The notes beneath the pieces were generated by a model, which saw nothing but the letters and a program-made list of their open reading frames with translations, had not been told where the DNA came from and made no database searches. A stretch of 36,212 nucleotides of DNA, taken from an uncultured Flavobacteriaceae bacterium. Its GTDB lineage: Bacteria; Bacteroidota; Bacteroidia; Flavobacteriales; Flavobacteriaceae. A program made the position numbers and the translations under genes. This document shows positions 1 to 9,211 of this stretch, in pieces; positions within the stretch are counted from its first letter, which is position 1, and the number at the start of each line of letters is the position of its first letter. Location of the stretch: NCBI GenBank assembly GCA_947494565.1, contig CANLVG010000017.1:1-36212 (forward strand), written 5' to 3'.

Positions 1-595
1 TGATTTCTTTATTAACGATTGAAGTTTCTGTACTGGGCCCATTGAGACCTTTTACAATTTCTTAGGGATGAAAAATATTGTCCTGTTTTTGATTCTGTTG
101 CTGTTCTGTTGATTGATGCTTTCATAATTATAGATTTTATATTGTTGTTTTTTAATTGACTTACACTTACTAGACGATAGATTTTTAATTTTGTTACAGT
201 ACTATGTATAAAAAGGTACTATTTTATGGATTATTTAACATTTCAAAAAATCACTTTAAACAATGATGATATTTAAGATATTCATTATCAGATACTTAAA
301 TTAAAATTCTGATTTTGATGTTCTTGTAGTAAAGACTAAGGATTTTCTTAATCGTTACACTATTTTCTTTTTTTTCTTCTGAGAGCTCTTGTATTGTATG
401 TCGTTTTTTTGTGGTAAAAACTGGTTTACGGTCGTATGGGCATGTCGGTCTAAGGGTAGGGTAAAGTCGGGGATTTAATCTTTGACCGGGGGTAGTCCTA
501 AAAATAGGAAGTGTACAACTCGGTAAGAGTTAAAATAAAAAGAAGGAAGGTGTGGCTAATGAATAGGGGAGTAGTCAGCGGGTCACGACCTTTAA
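1..595. other. AT-rich intergenic region, no convincing gene
   Basis: I see no reading frame with family similarity here. A plus-strand frame is open from the left edge to a TAG at 63-65. Two bases later an ATG at 68 opens a 14-residue peptide (68-112) that looks like a bare lipoprotein signal (MKNIVLFLILLLFC) followed at once by a stop; it may be a relic or chance. From about 421 to 595 the plus strand is strongly purine/G-rich. A short 5-bp hairpin (TCCTA/TAGGA) lies near 498-511, downstream of the minus-strand operon end, but it has no T-run, so I do not call it a terminator. Confidence 0.5.
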
Positions 596-3001
596 TTACA
601 TATCGATGTCGAATACCAAGGTATCCAACTCGGTCGCGGTCCATGGGGTGATCTTACCTTGGGTTCTAAAGCGAACGCCCCCAACTGTTCTGCTAGTCAC
701 TTCAGTACCTGAATTGCCCCATGCGTTTCTGATATAGGTCGCAATTGCTGCAATATCTTCATTTTGAAGCGTGGAAAAGGAGGGCATTTCAGGCAGGATA
801 TCTGGAGAGTCGTACATTTTTCCATCGACTTCAATGGGGCCTTGCATCCCATGTAAAAGAAGCATCGCCAGTTTTTCATCATCTTTTGTTACCCATTCCG
901 ATTTGTTAAGAGGAGGCGCAAAGCGTCTCATGCCTTCACCGCTGGTGCCGTGGCAACTAGCGCAGAGGTTCAAGTACTTTTGGCGCCCTTTCGCGAACAC
1001 TTTGCTATCGATATTGGAAGGAATGCCGCTAACCATATCGGATTCAGATTCGGAACTCGTTGCAAGACCGCTCACAAGTGCATTTTTAATCCAGTGGGTT
1101 TCTTCATCCGCATAGGTAGCCGTGATTCGTCTGAGGCGATCAATGTCCGTTTCAGATTCGGAATTGACGATTGCGGTAGCTAAAAGTTCGAGCATGATCT
1201 CATTGGTTTGTCTATGCGGTACCTGCTCCTTTAATACTACTTTCAGCATATCCATTTCCCTGTTTTCCAAACTGCTCATGACTACATCCCTTGCCAGTGG
1301 CAACGGACCGTAGGTACTTAAAAATTTACGGGAGGTGGTCAAGGCCAAGGCCGAATTCAAATGATGACTTGACAAGACCATTTGCATCTTTAAAATGGGT
1401 GCCGCAGTATCATAACTATTTCGAACAAAGTCCTCTATTTCCAAAAGGATCTCGGGATTCTTTTCGGTATTTCGAATGGCAAGTCGTAAGGCTGCCTGTG
1501 CTACTTTGGGGTCCGAAGCGCTTAGGGCCGACAAATAGATATCCGCTTTATGATACCCTAAACCCTCCAGGGTCCAAAGGGCATGTAGCTGCCCTAGCGG
1601 AGTGCCCTTTTCAATCAATTCCCCCAAGAAAGGTGCTAGGCTTACGTCTCCCTGCTCCACCAATAGGCGTTGGGCCGTATCCCTAGTCCAACCATTCTTG
1701 CTGTCCAGTTGTTCGACCAGCTCCTGAGGATTCAATTTTGATAAATCAGGGGTTCCTATGGGTTCCTTATTTTTGGAGGTTATCCGCCAAATACGTCCCA
1801 TATGTATGGGTTGGTCAAGTCCACGCTTCAACGTTTCTTCCCTAAGATAATCGGTCATGTAGGGGGCGTGTTGAATAACGCCCTTGTACATGTCTACGAC
1901 ATAGAGCGCACCGTCCGGGCCGGAAGCCAAAGAAATCGGTCTAAAACGTTCGTCTGTCGAAGCCAAAAACTCTTTACCGTCGTAGGTGTTTTTCGCCTGT
2001 AGCATGAAACCTTCCTCCCATAGTTCATTTTGTTTGATGAGGTTGGCAGTTGGTTCGCAAACGAAAGCATCACCATAATAGTTTTTAGGTAGCGCATGTC
2101 CGCGATGGATCAATGGGCCACAGGCGGAGGCAAATTCAAGAATCCGTCCTTTTTCATCCAATGTTCCGGGAACATACCCTCTATTGATCGCGGTATTACT
2201 GCGAATGGGAAATACTCTTCTGTCTAGGGTTAGTCCGTGATCGATCCCGGTCGTGGCCGTATGATGTCGATTTGCACTCAAGGCATTAGGGGGTACCAGA
2301 TCGGCATGTAGCTGTGACCAATTGTAATTGTAGAATAAGCGCCCCGCATCATCGTGGCAAATACCCCATTGTCCGCGAAACTCGGTGGTATCCTTGACCC
2401 AACTAGTGTTGATTTTCTTATAGCGGAATTTCGATTTCGCGTTATAGAACCAATTGTCCAATCCTCTTAAAAGGCCATTAGCGGAATGTTCCGGCACACC
2501 CAGACCTCCATATAAGGAATCGATCAGTATTTTTTTGTCCGCCCTGAAATCCCCATCACTATCCGAAACAAACCATAACGGCATATTTTCCGCGACTAAA
2601 ATACCCCCTTTGACTAGGGCCAATGCCCGAGGTAGTATCAGGCTGTCTAAAAAAGTCTGCCGACGGTCCATTTGGCCATCCCCGTTGTCATCGAACAACA
2701 CGGAAATCCGTCCAATTTTATCCTCTTCGCCCGTCCCGTCAATGTCCTGCATGAAACCCAGCATTTCGGCTACCCAGAGTCGCCCTCCTGCGTCGAAGGT
2801 AATAGCCACTGGATCTTGTACCAGCGGTTCGGAGGCCACCAATTGAATCGTAAGGTTTGGATCGGCCAATTGAAAAGTTTTCAATGCCTCATCTGGTGAA
2901 AGGGCAGGCGAGATGGGCTTTTCACAAGCGTCACAAAAGAACAAGACCATTCCCCCTAAAAAAAAGCTGCGCGTTGTTTTTGTGAAACGGCTAAAATTCA
3001 T
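596..3001 (-). CDS. Lipoprotein dehydrogenase: beta-propeller, HEAT repeats and C-terminal cytochrome c
   Basis: The 801-residue protein starts with a basic stretch and hydrophobic segment, with Cys at 23 and 26 as possible lipidation sites; neither lipobox is canonical. Residues about 40-400 match the membrane-bound dehydrogenase domain common in Planctomycetota and Bacteroidota (a PQQ-glucose-dehydrogenase-like propeller, with repeats such as DGPDGALYVVDMYKG). Residues about 420-640 look like HEAT/armadillo-type helical repeats. A class I cytochrome c domain closes the protein, with the CASCH haem motif at 680-684 and a MPSF segment further on that could give the axial Met. It is probably periplasmic and passes electrons from an oxidised sugar or polyol to the respiratory chain; the substrate is unknown. 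It is the last gene of the operon, 3 bp after the permease gene. Confidence 0.85.
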   Translation of the reverse strand: MNFSRFTKTTRSFFLGGMVLFFCDACEKPISPALSPDEALKTFQLADPNLTIQLVASEPLVQDPVAITFDAGGRLWVAEMLGFMQDIDGTGEEDKIGRISVLFDDNGDGQMDRRQTFLDSLILPRALALVKGGILVAENMPLWFVSDSDGDFRADKKILIDSLYGGLGVPEHSANGLLRGLDNWFYNAKSKFRYKKINTSWVKDTTEFRGQWGICHDDAGRLFYNYNWSQLHADLVPPNALSANRHHTATTGIDHGLTLDRRVFPIRSNTAINRGYVPGTLDEKGRILEFASACGPLIHRGHALPKNYYGDAFVCEPTANLIKQNELWEEGFMLQAKNTYDGKEFLASTDERFRPISLASGPDGALYVVDMYKGVIQHAPYMTDYLREETLKRGLDQPIHMGRIWRITSKNKEPIGTPDLSKLNPQELVEQLDSKNGWTRDTAQRLLVEQGDVSLAPFLGELIEKGTPLGQLHALWTLEGLGYHKADIYLSALSASDPKVAQAALRLAIRNTEKNPEILLEIEDFVRNSYDTAAPILKMQMVLSSHHLNSALALTTSRKFLSTYGPLPLARDVVMSSLENREMDMLKVVLKEQVPHRQTNEIMLELLATAIVNSESETDIDRLRRITATYADEETHWIKNALVSGLATSSESESDMVSGIPSNIDSKVFAKGRQKYLNLCASCHGTSGEGMRRFAPPLNKSEWVTKDDEKLAMLLLHGMQGPIEVDGKMYDSPDILPEMPSFSTLQNEDIAAIATYIRNAWGNSGTEVTSRTVGGVRFRTQGKITPWTATELDTLVFDIDM

Positions 3002-3004
3002 CTT

Positions 3005-4342
3005 TTAGAAAATAAAACTTGCAATGTACACGCATAATGCGGCAAAAGTGCCGACCACAAGAGTACCTAAAGTATATACACGATATCCTGTCTTTACATC
3101 AATACCTGAAAATTGGGTCAAAATCCAGAAACCGCTGTCGTTCGCATGTGAGACCACCATCGCTCCGGCACCGATTGCCGCGACCACTAGAGCCTTATCA
3201 ATTTCCGTAGAGAAGCCCATAGTCAGTAACAGCGGAGCTACGATAGATGCGGTAGTAATCAAAGCCACCGTTGAGGAACCTTGTGCCGTTTTGATCGCAG
3301 CACAGAGTAAAAAAGGAAGCCATATCCCTAAATTCGCACCCGATAGGGCATCTGCCAATACATCTGCAATACCGCTATTTTGAAGGATGGTTCCGAAAAT
3401 TCCACCTGCACCCGTTATAAGGATGATGTTCGAGGCATCCGCCAAAGCCTTTCCGACCCAACCACTGGTGGCCAACATTTCATTATCCCATTTTTTAGGA
3501 AGTAAAAAGGCGAACAACATACCGATGATCAAGGCAATAATCGGAGAACCGATAAAGGAAATAAAAGCGATAAGTCCAGTGGTTTCTTGACCTTCAGGAA
3601 GGTTGAATTCCATGATGGACTTCCCAACAATCAGCAGGATAGGAATCAGAATGGGCAAGAAAGATTTAAAGGCGCTCGGGGCTTCTTTCATTTTCTCTTG
3701 AATGACTTCATCCGTAACTTCAGGGTTTGGGTCTATGAAGTGTTTAGATCCCATTTTTTTACAATAGAAGATAGCCAATATCAATGATAGGATACCGATG
3801 ACCAAACCGACCAACATCACCAATCCGACATCCGCTCCGATGATTCCGGCAGCGGCTATAGGTCCTGGAGTAGGTGGAACCAAAACATGGGTAATCATCA
3901 GACCCAGAATCAATGCCGTGGCCGTACCTACTATGGAAAGTCCGGCGCGCTTGGTCAAACTCTTGTTCAAGGGATTCAGGATAATGAAACCACTATCCGC
4001 AAAAACCGGAATGGAAACAATAAAACCTACGATACCCATCGCCTCATGCACTCTTTTTTTGCCGATAACCTTTAGCACGACTTCCGCTAATTTGTAGGCC
4101 CCTCCGGAATGTTCCAGAAATGCTCCGATAATTACTCCTAAGACGATGACGATTCCTATTTTACCAAGAGTTACCCCAAATCCATCGTTTACGAATTTTA
4201 CAATGTCGTCCAATGACATTCCTGAAAAAAGGGCAAAGAAAATCGCTGCGGCCAGGAGTGCTAAAAACGGATGCACTTTAAGCCGTACAGTGAGTAAAAT
4301 AATAAGGAGTACACTAAGAACTAATAGGAGTATTGCAATCAT
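3005..4342 (-). CDS. GntP-family gluconate/sugar-acid:H+ symporter
   Basis: At 445 residues it has the usual length of the GntP family. It is almost wholly hydrophobic, with about 12 membrane segments starting at residue 2. Family-like stretches include FLEHSGGAYKLAEV, IPVFADSGFIIL, a proline/glycine-rich HVLVPPTPGPIAAAGIIGAD, and the C-terminal SHANDSGFWILTQFSG. The family imports aldonic acids (gluconate, and other sugar acids in paralogues) across the inner membrane with protons. The gene lies 12 bp after the dehydratase gene and 3 bp before the cytochrome-c dehydrogenase gene, so the imported acid is probably the dehydratase substrate. Family assignment is secure; the exact acid is not. 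Confidence 0.93.
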   Translation of the reverse strand: MIAILLLVLSVLLIILLTVRLKVHPFLALLAAAIFFALFSGMSLDDIVKFVNDGFGVTLGKIGIVIVLGVIIGAFLEHSGGAYKLAEVVLKVIGKKRVHEAMGIVGFIVSIPVFADSGFIILNPLNKSLTKRAGLSIVGTATALILGLMITHVLVPPTPGPIAAAGIIGADVGLVMLVGLVIGILSLILAIFYCKKMGSKHFIDPNPEVTDEVIQEKMKEAPSAFKSFLPILIPILLIVGKSIMEFNLPEGQETTGLIAFISFIGSPIIALIIGMLFAFLLPKKWDNEMLATSGWVGKALADASNIILITGAGGIFGTILQNSGIADVLADALSGANLGIWLPFLLCAAIKTAQGSSTVALITTASIVAPLLLTMGFSTEIDKALVVAAIGAGAMVVSHANDSGFWILTQFSGIDVKTGYRVYTLGTLVVGTFAALCVYIASFIF

Positions 4343-4354
4343 AATAAGGTTGGT

Positions 4355-6085
4355 TTAATGTGCATCACGTGTCACTTTTGAACTGGATTTTCCCACCAGA
4401 AAATCAAGGTCGGCACCTAGGTGGGCTTGTTCAACAGTACTCGTATAAAGTTTGGTATAGCCTCTTTTCGCCTGAGGTTCTGGCGCTTTCCATACCGCTC
4501 TTCGCTTCTCAAGTTCGGCATCGGTTACTTCAAGATGTAATTTTCGATTCGGTACGTCCAGTACAATGTAATCACCACTTTCGACGAGACCAAGTACGCC
4601 TCCGACCGAAGACTCCGGTGATACATGTAGTACAACGGTTCCGAAAGCCGTACCGCTCATTCGGCCATCGGAAATACGGACCATATCCTTGATTCCTTTT
4701 TTCAGGAGTTTTTCCGGTATTTCCATGTTGCCTACCTCAGGCATTCCGGGGTACCCTACGGGCCCGACACCTTTGAGTACCATGACACTATTTTCGTCGA
4801 TATCCAGATCAGGGTCGTCGACGGTGGATAGAAATTCTTCTATAGTCTCGAATACCACAGCTTTTCCACGGTGTGACATTAGCTCAGGTGTTGCTGCGGA
4901 AGGCTTAATGACCGCACCGTTCTCGCATAAATTACCATATAGAACCGCAATTCCCGCTTCTTTGATAATGGGGGAGTCAATCGGTGATATAACCTCTTTA
5001 TTAAAGCACTCGGCATGCTGGTTGTTTTCTCCAATCGATTTACCATTGACCGTTATGGCATCGTTGTGTAAATGATCGGTCATTTCCTTGATGACAACGG
5101 GTAGCCCGCCAGCATCAAAAAAGTCTTCCATTAAAAAGGTGCCGGAAGGCATAAGGTTCACCAGTAGCGGGATTTTACTCCCCAAATCGTCAAAATCCTT
5201 TAGATCAAGTTGCACACCTATTCTCCGAGCTATCGCCGTTAGGTGAATGATGAAATTGGTGGAACCGCCTATTGCGGCATTTATTTTTATAGCATTTTCA
5301 AAAGCTTCCCGGGTCAATATTTTCGAGAGCTTCAAATCTTCTCTGACCATATCGACAATACGTCTTCCTGATAGTTGGGCCATCACTTTTTTACGTGAAT
5401 CCACAGCAGGAATGGCCGCGGCCCCAGGCAAGGTCAACCCAAGGGATTCGACCATGCATGCCATGGTCGATGCTGTACCCATGGTCATACAATGTCCGGA
5501 ACTTCGAGCGGAACATATTTCTGCTTCGATTTGATCTGCTTCGGTAAAACCTTCATTTTTGATTTTGTCTTTCAATTGCCATACAAAAGTTCCTGAGCCA
5601 ATACGCTCACCTTTATACTTGCCGTTCAACATGGGGCCTCCGGGAACCACAATGGTGGGTAAATCTACGCTACAGGCGCCCATTACAGTTGAAGGCGTGG
5701 TCTTATCGCAACCAGTAAGTAGCACTACGCCGTCGAGCGGATTGGCGCGAATGGTTTCCTCCGTATCCATGGCTGCCAGATTTCTAAAGAGCATGGCCGT
5801 CGGGCGCATTAAGATCTCTCCCAAGCTTGTCACCGGAAATTCGAACGGAACTCCTCCCGCTTCCAGAACACCGCGTTTGACGAATTCCGCAAACTCGCGA
5901 AGATGTCCGTTACAAGGTGTGAGATCGGACCAGGTATTACAAATACCAATGACCGGTCTGCTTCTAAAGTAATCATCAGGATACCCCTGGTTGCGCAACC
6001 AGGAACGATGGATAAAGGCAGATTTCGGATCTACGGGACTGAACCAATCCGAACTGCGTAATTTTTCCTTATTCTTTTTTTTCAT
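4355..6085 (-). CDS. IlvD/Edd-family sugar-acid dehydratase (L-arabinonate/pentonate dehydratase type)
   Basis: The 576-residue protein belongs to the Fe-S dehydratases that turn aldonic acids into 2-keto-3-deoxy acids. The Cys pattern fits the [2Fe-2S] ligands of the L-arabinonate dehydratase subgroup: C58 in CNTWSDLTPCNGH, C126 in TGCDKTTPS and C199 in SGHCMTMGTAST. The CNTWS-LTPC sequence and neighbours separate it from housekeeping dihydroxy-acid dehydratase. The C-terminal SDGRMSGTAFG carries the serine taken as catalytic base in the family. It heads a three-gene minus-strand operon with a sugar-acid permease and an envelope dehydrogenase. The substrate could be arabinonate, xylonate, fuconate or another aldonate; a fucosidase locus in the same window makes fuconate worth testing, but this is inference. 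Confidence 0.9.
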   Translation of the reverse strand: MKKKNKEKLRSSDWFSPVDPKSAFIHRSWLRNQGYPDDYFRSRPVIGICNTWSDLTPCNGHLREFAEFVKRGVLEAGGVPFEFPVTSLGEILMRPTAMLFRNLAAMDTEETIRANPLDGVVLLTGCDKTTPSTVMGACSVDLPTIVVPGGPMLNGKYKGERIGSGTFVWQLKDKIKNEGFTEADQIEAEICSARSSGHCMTMGTASTMACMVESLGLTLPGAAAIPAVDSRKKVMAQLSGRRIVDMVREDLKLSKILTREAFENAIKINAAIGGSTNFIIHLTAIARRIGVQLDLKDFDDLGSKIPLLVNLMPSGTFLMEDFFDAGGLPVVIKEMTDHLHNDAITVNGKSIGENNQHAECFNKEVISPIDSPIIKEAGIAVLYGNLCENGAVIKPSAATPELMSHRGKAVVFETIEEFLSTVDDPDLDIDENSVMVLKGVGPVGYPGMPEVGNMEIPEKLLKKGIKDMVRISDGRMSGTAFGTVVLHVSPESSVGGVLGLVESGDYIVLDVPNRKLHLEVTDAELEKRRAVWKAPEPQAKRGYTKLYTSTVEQAHLGADLDFLVGKSSSKVTRDAH

Positions 6086-6111
6086 TTAGTTATTGGGATG
6101 GTATGAGTGTA

Positions 6112-6142
6112 TTAAAGTAAACATCTTTGTGCTAGTTCGCAA
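6112..6142 (-). promoter_or_regulatory. Candidate Bacteroidota-type promoter for the dehydratase operon
   Basis: On the minus strand a TTTTG (TTG at 6142-6140) lies 20 bases before TACTTTAA (6119-6112). This resembles the Bacteroidota primary-sigma pattern TTTG-N17-23-TAnnTTTG with one or two mismatches in the -7 box. Transcription would start near 6105, about 20 bases before the ATG at 6085. Confidence 0.4.
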
Positions 6143-6304
6143 AATGGAACGACTTTAAATCGAACTTCCCATCTTTTTTGGTTGTAGTATTCAAAATGGG
6201 AAAGGAGCTTATGACGCATTACCCTGATTCTTTTTAAATAGGTCGCACGCCACAATAAAAATCCTTACTTTAGAATGGTGTTTTTGTGAAAGTGAACAAT
6301 ATAC

Positions 6305-7372
6305 ATGAGACGGAGAAGGTTTATCAAAAATTCTGCTAGCGGTGCCTTGGCAATGGGATTCCCCCTGATTTCTGCCTTGCCCGCTTCTTTGAAAGAAACT
6401 AGATTCGGGGCGGCAGAGGCGACCTTTATGATACGTAGGTATCGCAACTTGAAGAGTGCGAAATACCCGCAATACGATAACGCACTGCAAATGATCGAAC
6501 ATTTTAGTTCAATGGGTTTCAAAGGTGCCCAATTGACGATGTATGGGCTCGATTCCGCACTAGCCAAAAAAATTCTTCGACGTCGTGAAGAATTGAACTT
6601 CTTTATGGAAGGGCAAATCAAATTACCAAAAGACACCAATGATATTGACCGCTTTGAACAGCAGGTACGAGAGACCAAAGAAATGGACGTTGATATTATT
6701 CGAACGGTCTGTCTCTCGGGAAGGCGCTATGAGAACTTTGACACGAACGAAGCGTTTCAAGTATTCAGGAAAGCCTCGGAAACTTCCTTGCAACTGGCCG
6801 AACCGATTATGCGGAAGCACCGTATACGGCTAGCCGTTGAGAACCACAAAGATTGGCGTGCGACGGAGTTTCTTGAAATCTTAAAAGCCCTTGATAGTGA
6901 ATGGGTCGGGGTGACTCTTGACACGGGCAATAATATTTCGCTTCTGGAAGACCCCATGGAAGTCGTAAGAGCTCTAGCACCCTATGCCTTTACGGTACAT
7001 TTAAAAGATATGGCCGTCGAGACGTATGAAGACGGATTTTTACTGTCGGAAGTGAATTTGGGCGAGGGGTTTTTGGATATCGAGGGAATGATTTCCGAAA
7101 TCCGTACCCATAACCCTGATATCCGGTTTAATTTGGAGATGATTACTAGGGATCCACTTAAGGTTCCATGCTTGACGGAAGCTTATTGGGCCACATTTGG
7201 CGCTATTTCCGCTGCCGAACTTGCTACTTTTCTCGGAAAGGTCAGGAAGTATGAATCAAAATCGGCCCTGCCTCGAATTTCGAATAAATCCGCGGATGAA
7301 CAATTGGCTTTGGAAATCGAGAATAACAAAACTTCGGTACAGTTTGCCAAGAAAAATTATGGTTTTCGTTAA
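6305..7372 (+). CDS. Tat-exported sugar phosphate isomerase/epimerase-like TIM-barrel protein
   Basis: The 355-residue protein begins with a twin-arginine signal (RRRRFIKNSASGALAMGF) and a hydrophobic stretch ending about residue 27, so it should be folded in the cytoplasm and exported. The body is an AP-endonuclease-2/xylose-isomerase-like TIM barrel with typical metal and strand motifs: RLAVENHKDW, GVTLDTGNN, FTVHLKDM and FNLEMITRD. Such proteins isomerise, epimerise or act on keto-sugars, often with a bound divalent metal; the precise reaction cannot be read. It is the first gene of a plus-strand pair with an SDR, 19 bp apart, divergent from the sugar-acid operon, which suggests a shared pathway. 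No clear -7 box was found upstream. Confidence 0.85.
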   Translation: MRRRRFIKNSASGALAMGFPLISALPASLKETRFGAAEATFMIRRYRNLKSAKYPQYDNALQMIEHFSSMGFKGAQLTMYGLDSALAKKILRRREELNFFMEGQIKLPKDTNDIDRFEQQVRETKEMDVDIIRTVCLSGRRYENFDTNEAFQVFRKASETSLQLAEPIMRKHRIRLAVENHKDWRATEFLEILKALDSEWVGVTLDTGNNISLLEDPMEVVRALAPYAFTVHLKDMAVETYEDGFLLSEVNLGEGFLDIEGMISEIRTHNPDIRFNLEMITRDPLKVPCLTEAYWATFGAISAAELATFLGKVRKYESKSALPRISNKSADEQLALEIENNKTSVQFAKKNYGFR

Positions 7373-7391
7373 CTAATGACTCAAAAATAAG

Positions 7392-8177
7392 ATGATAGAT
7401 ACCACATTACCCGGAATAGCACTTTTTGATTTAAAAGGTAAAAATGCGATGATTACAGGAGGCTCCAAAGGATTAGGTCTTGCTATGGCCGCTGGCTTGG
7501 CCTCGGCCGGTGCCAATATCGCCCTGGTCAATAGAAAGCTTGACGAAGGGCAGGCCGCCGCCGAATCACTTTCAAAAACTTACGATATCGAGGCAAAGGC
7601 CTATGCCGCTGATGTCACTGAGGCTTCGCAGATCAATCAAGCCGTAGCTTTGGCCCAGAAGGATTTCGGCAGTGTTGATATCTTGATCAATAGTGCCGGC
7701 ATTAATATTCGAGGGGCGATCGATGAACTTTCGCATGATGAGTTTCACCAGGTGATGAAAGTCAATGTAGATGGTATCTGGTTGGCTTCCAAGGCCGTAG
7801 TGCCCCAAATGAAGGAAAACGGTTGGGGGCGCATCATTAATATGGCGAGTACACTTGGTTTGGTGGGGCTTGCCAATAGAACTCCCTATGCGACTAGTAA
7901 AGGTGCAGTGGTTCAAATGACGCGCGCCCTAGGTCTTGAATTGGCACCGTTCAACATAGCGGTCAATGCGATTTGTCCGGGACCTTTCTTGACGGAAATG
8001 AATATTCCCATAGCGGGTACGGAAGAGGCCAAGAAGTTTATTGTTGGGGCTACAGCCTTGGCGCGGTGGGGAGAACTCAAGGAAATTCAAGGTGCCGCTC
8101 TTCTTCTGGCCAGTGACGCAGGCAGTTATATGGTGGGCTCGATGCTGACCGTTGACGGAGGATGGACGGCTAAATAA
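7392..8177 (+). CDS. SDR-family oxidoreductase, gluconate 5-dehydrogenase-like
   Basis: This is a 261-residue classical short-chain dehydrogenase. The Rossmann motif TGGSKGLG is at 22-29, NSAG at 100-103, and the catalytic Ser153, Tyr166 and Lys170 (YATSK) are all present. ICPGPFLTEMN and the C-terminal SMLTVDGGW are also standard. The overall sequence resembles gluconate 5-dehydrogenase and 2-keto-3-deoxy sugar-acid dehydrogenases, which interconvert hydroxy and keto forms of sugar acids with NAD(P)H in the cytoplasm. Position next to the TIM-barrel gene and the divergent aldonate dehydratase/permease operon supports a sugar-acid substrate. The family is certain; the substrate is inferred. 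Confidence 0.92.
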   Translation: MIDTTLPGIALFDLKGKNAMITGGSKGLGLAMAAGLASAGANIALVNRKLDEGQAAAESLSKTYDIEAKAYAADVTEASQINQAVALAQKDFGSVDILINSAGINIRGAIDELSHDEFHQVMKVNVDGIWLASKAVVPQMKENGWGRIINMASTLGLVGLANRTPYATSKGAVVQMTRALGLELAPFNIAVNAICPGPFLTEMNIPIAGTEEAKKFIVGATALARWGELKEIQGAALLLASDAGSYMVGSMLTVDGGWTAK

Positions 8178-8270
8178 GGCCTCCTGTTTCTTAAGCTGCC
8201 CAATTGCCCGTGTAGTCCTTTTTCTGGACCCTACCTGTTTTTTCCGCTTTCATTTTATAATAAATAGCGC

Positions 8271-8278
8271 TATTTTTG
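8271..8278 (+). promoter_or_regulatory. Candidate -7 element for the ebo operon
   Basis: TATTTTTG matches the Bacteroidota -7 consensus TAnnTTTG exactly and sits about 75 bases before the eboA ATG at 8353. I see no good TTG -33 element at the usual spacing. The 175-bp gap before eboA, against gaps of 0-10 bp inside the cluster, fits an independent promoter. Confidence 0.4.
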
Positions 8279-8352
8279 GTTATTGTAGCACGACTATGAT
8301 ACCCCCCTGTTTATAACCATTAGGACGGTATCATTAAACCAAAAAGCATACA

Positions 8353-9201
8353 ATGCAAGTAGAGAATGTGGGCGAACAGCTATTGGAGATTCTCCAGAAA
8401 AATGTAGCTGTTGAATCGAACAAGTGGTTGATGGACAAAATCACTGGTATTTGTGCGGATAAATCAACGAAACAGCTCTACCTCACCTACAGTCTCATCG
8501 GATCTAAAATAGTTGCGAATCAGCGCATTGAAATACCTGGGGAATCGGCCTTAAATGAGTATCTATCAATGCAAGGGACTACCTGTACCCAAATAGCACG
8601 AATTTACCTGCTGATTCGTGTATTGAACTTCGATCACCAGTTTTTTTCACCCAAGGTGGCCAATATCATACAAGTAGCGGATACTGGGGAATTGGAGACT
8701 TTTCTAAAGTTTTTGATTCTGTTGCCACGTCCGGAAGACTACGTTGCCACAGCTGTAGACGCTTTACGGACGAACATCTCTACCGTGTTCAATGCGATTG
8801 CATATCACAATCCGTATCCAGCCCGTTTTTTTAACGAGCAACAGTGGAATCAAATGTATTTGAAAACAGCTTTTATGCAAGGTGACTTAAGTGCTTTGGC
8901 CCAAATCGATAAGCGGGCCAACGCCGAGTTAGCTCGAATAATTGCCGACTATGCGCATGAGCGATGGGCGGCCTCACGTGATATCGATCCCTATTTTTGG
9001 CGTCCGGTCAGCCGATTTTTAGATGAAGCTTTGCTAGAGGATATGAAGCGCTTGTTGTCCAGTGAAAACAGTAAGGAGAATGCTGCAGGGGCACTATGTT
9101 GTTTTTATTCCGGAAATCCATCGGCCAAGGCCCTATTGGATGATTACCAGGATCTAACTATTCAAATAGAAGAAAAAAAATTAAGTTGGAATACACTTTA
9201 A
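8353..9201 (+). CDS. eboA: EboA domain-containing protein
   Basis: The 282-residue soluble, mainly alpha-helical protein has no signal peptide or membrane segment. The segment HNPYPARFFNEQQWNQMYLKTAF near residues 155-178 is the hallmark stretch of the EboA family, and the order of the next five genes confirms it. The molecular function of EboA is unknown; in scytonemin-making cyanobacteria the ebo genes are needed to get the scytonemin monomer to the periplasm. It is the first gene of the cluster, followed after 10 bp by eboB. Helical-repeat character suggests a protein-binding role, but that is only an impression. Confidence 0.88.
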   Translation: MQVENVGEQLLEILQKNVAVESNKWLMDKITGICADKSTKQLYLTYSLIGSKIVANQRIEIPGESALNEYLSMQGTTCTQIARIYLLIRVLNFDHQFFSPKVANIIQVADTGELETFLKFLILLPRPEDYVATAVDALRTNISTVFNAIAYHNPYPARFFNEQQWNQMYLKTAFMQGDLSALAQIDKRANAELARIIADYAHERWAASRDIDPYFWRPVSRFLDEALLEDMKRLLSSENSKENAAGALCCFYSGNPSAKALLDDYQDLTIQIEEKKLSWNTL

Positions 9202-9211
9202 AGAAAGCGTT

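Noticed and set aside
498-511. Hairpin TCCTA/TAGGA as the terminator of the dehydrogenase operon
   Set aside because: The stem has only 5 bp and no T-tract follows on the minus strand.
1291-1686. 131-codon plus-strand open frame
   Set aside because: It is antisense to the cytochrome-c dehydrogenase gene, with proline/arginine-rich composition typical of shadow frames.
4355-6085. Housekeeping dihydroxy-acid dehydratase for branched-chain amino acids
   Set aside because: The CNTWS-LTPC motif belongs to the sugar-acid dehydratase subgroup, and the operon partners are a sugar-acid permease and an envelope dehydrogenase.
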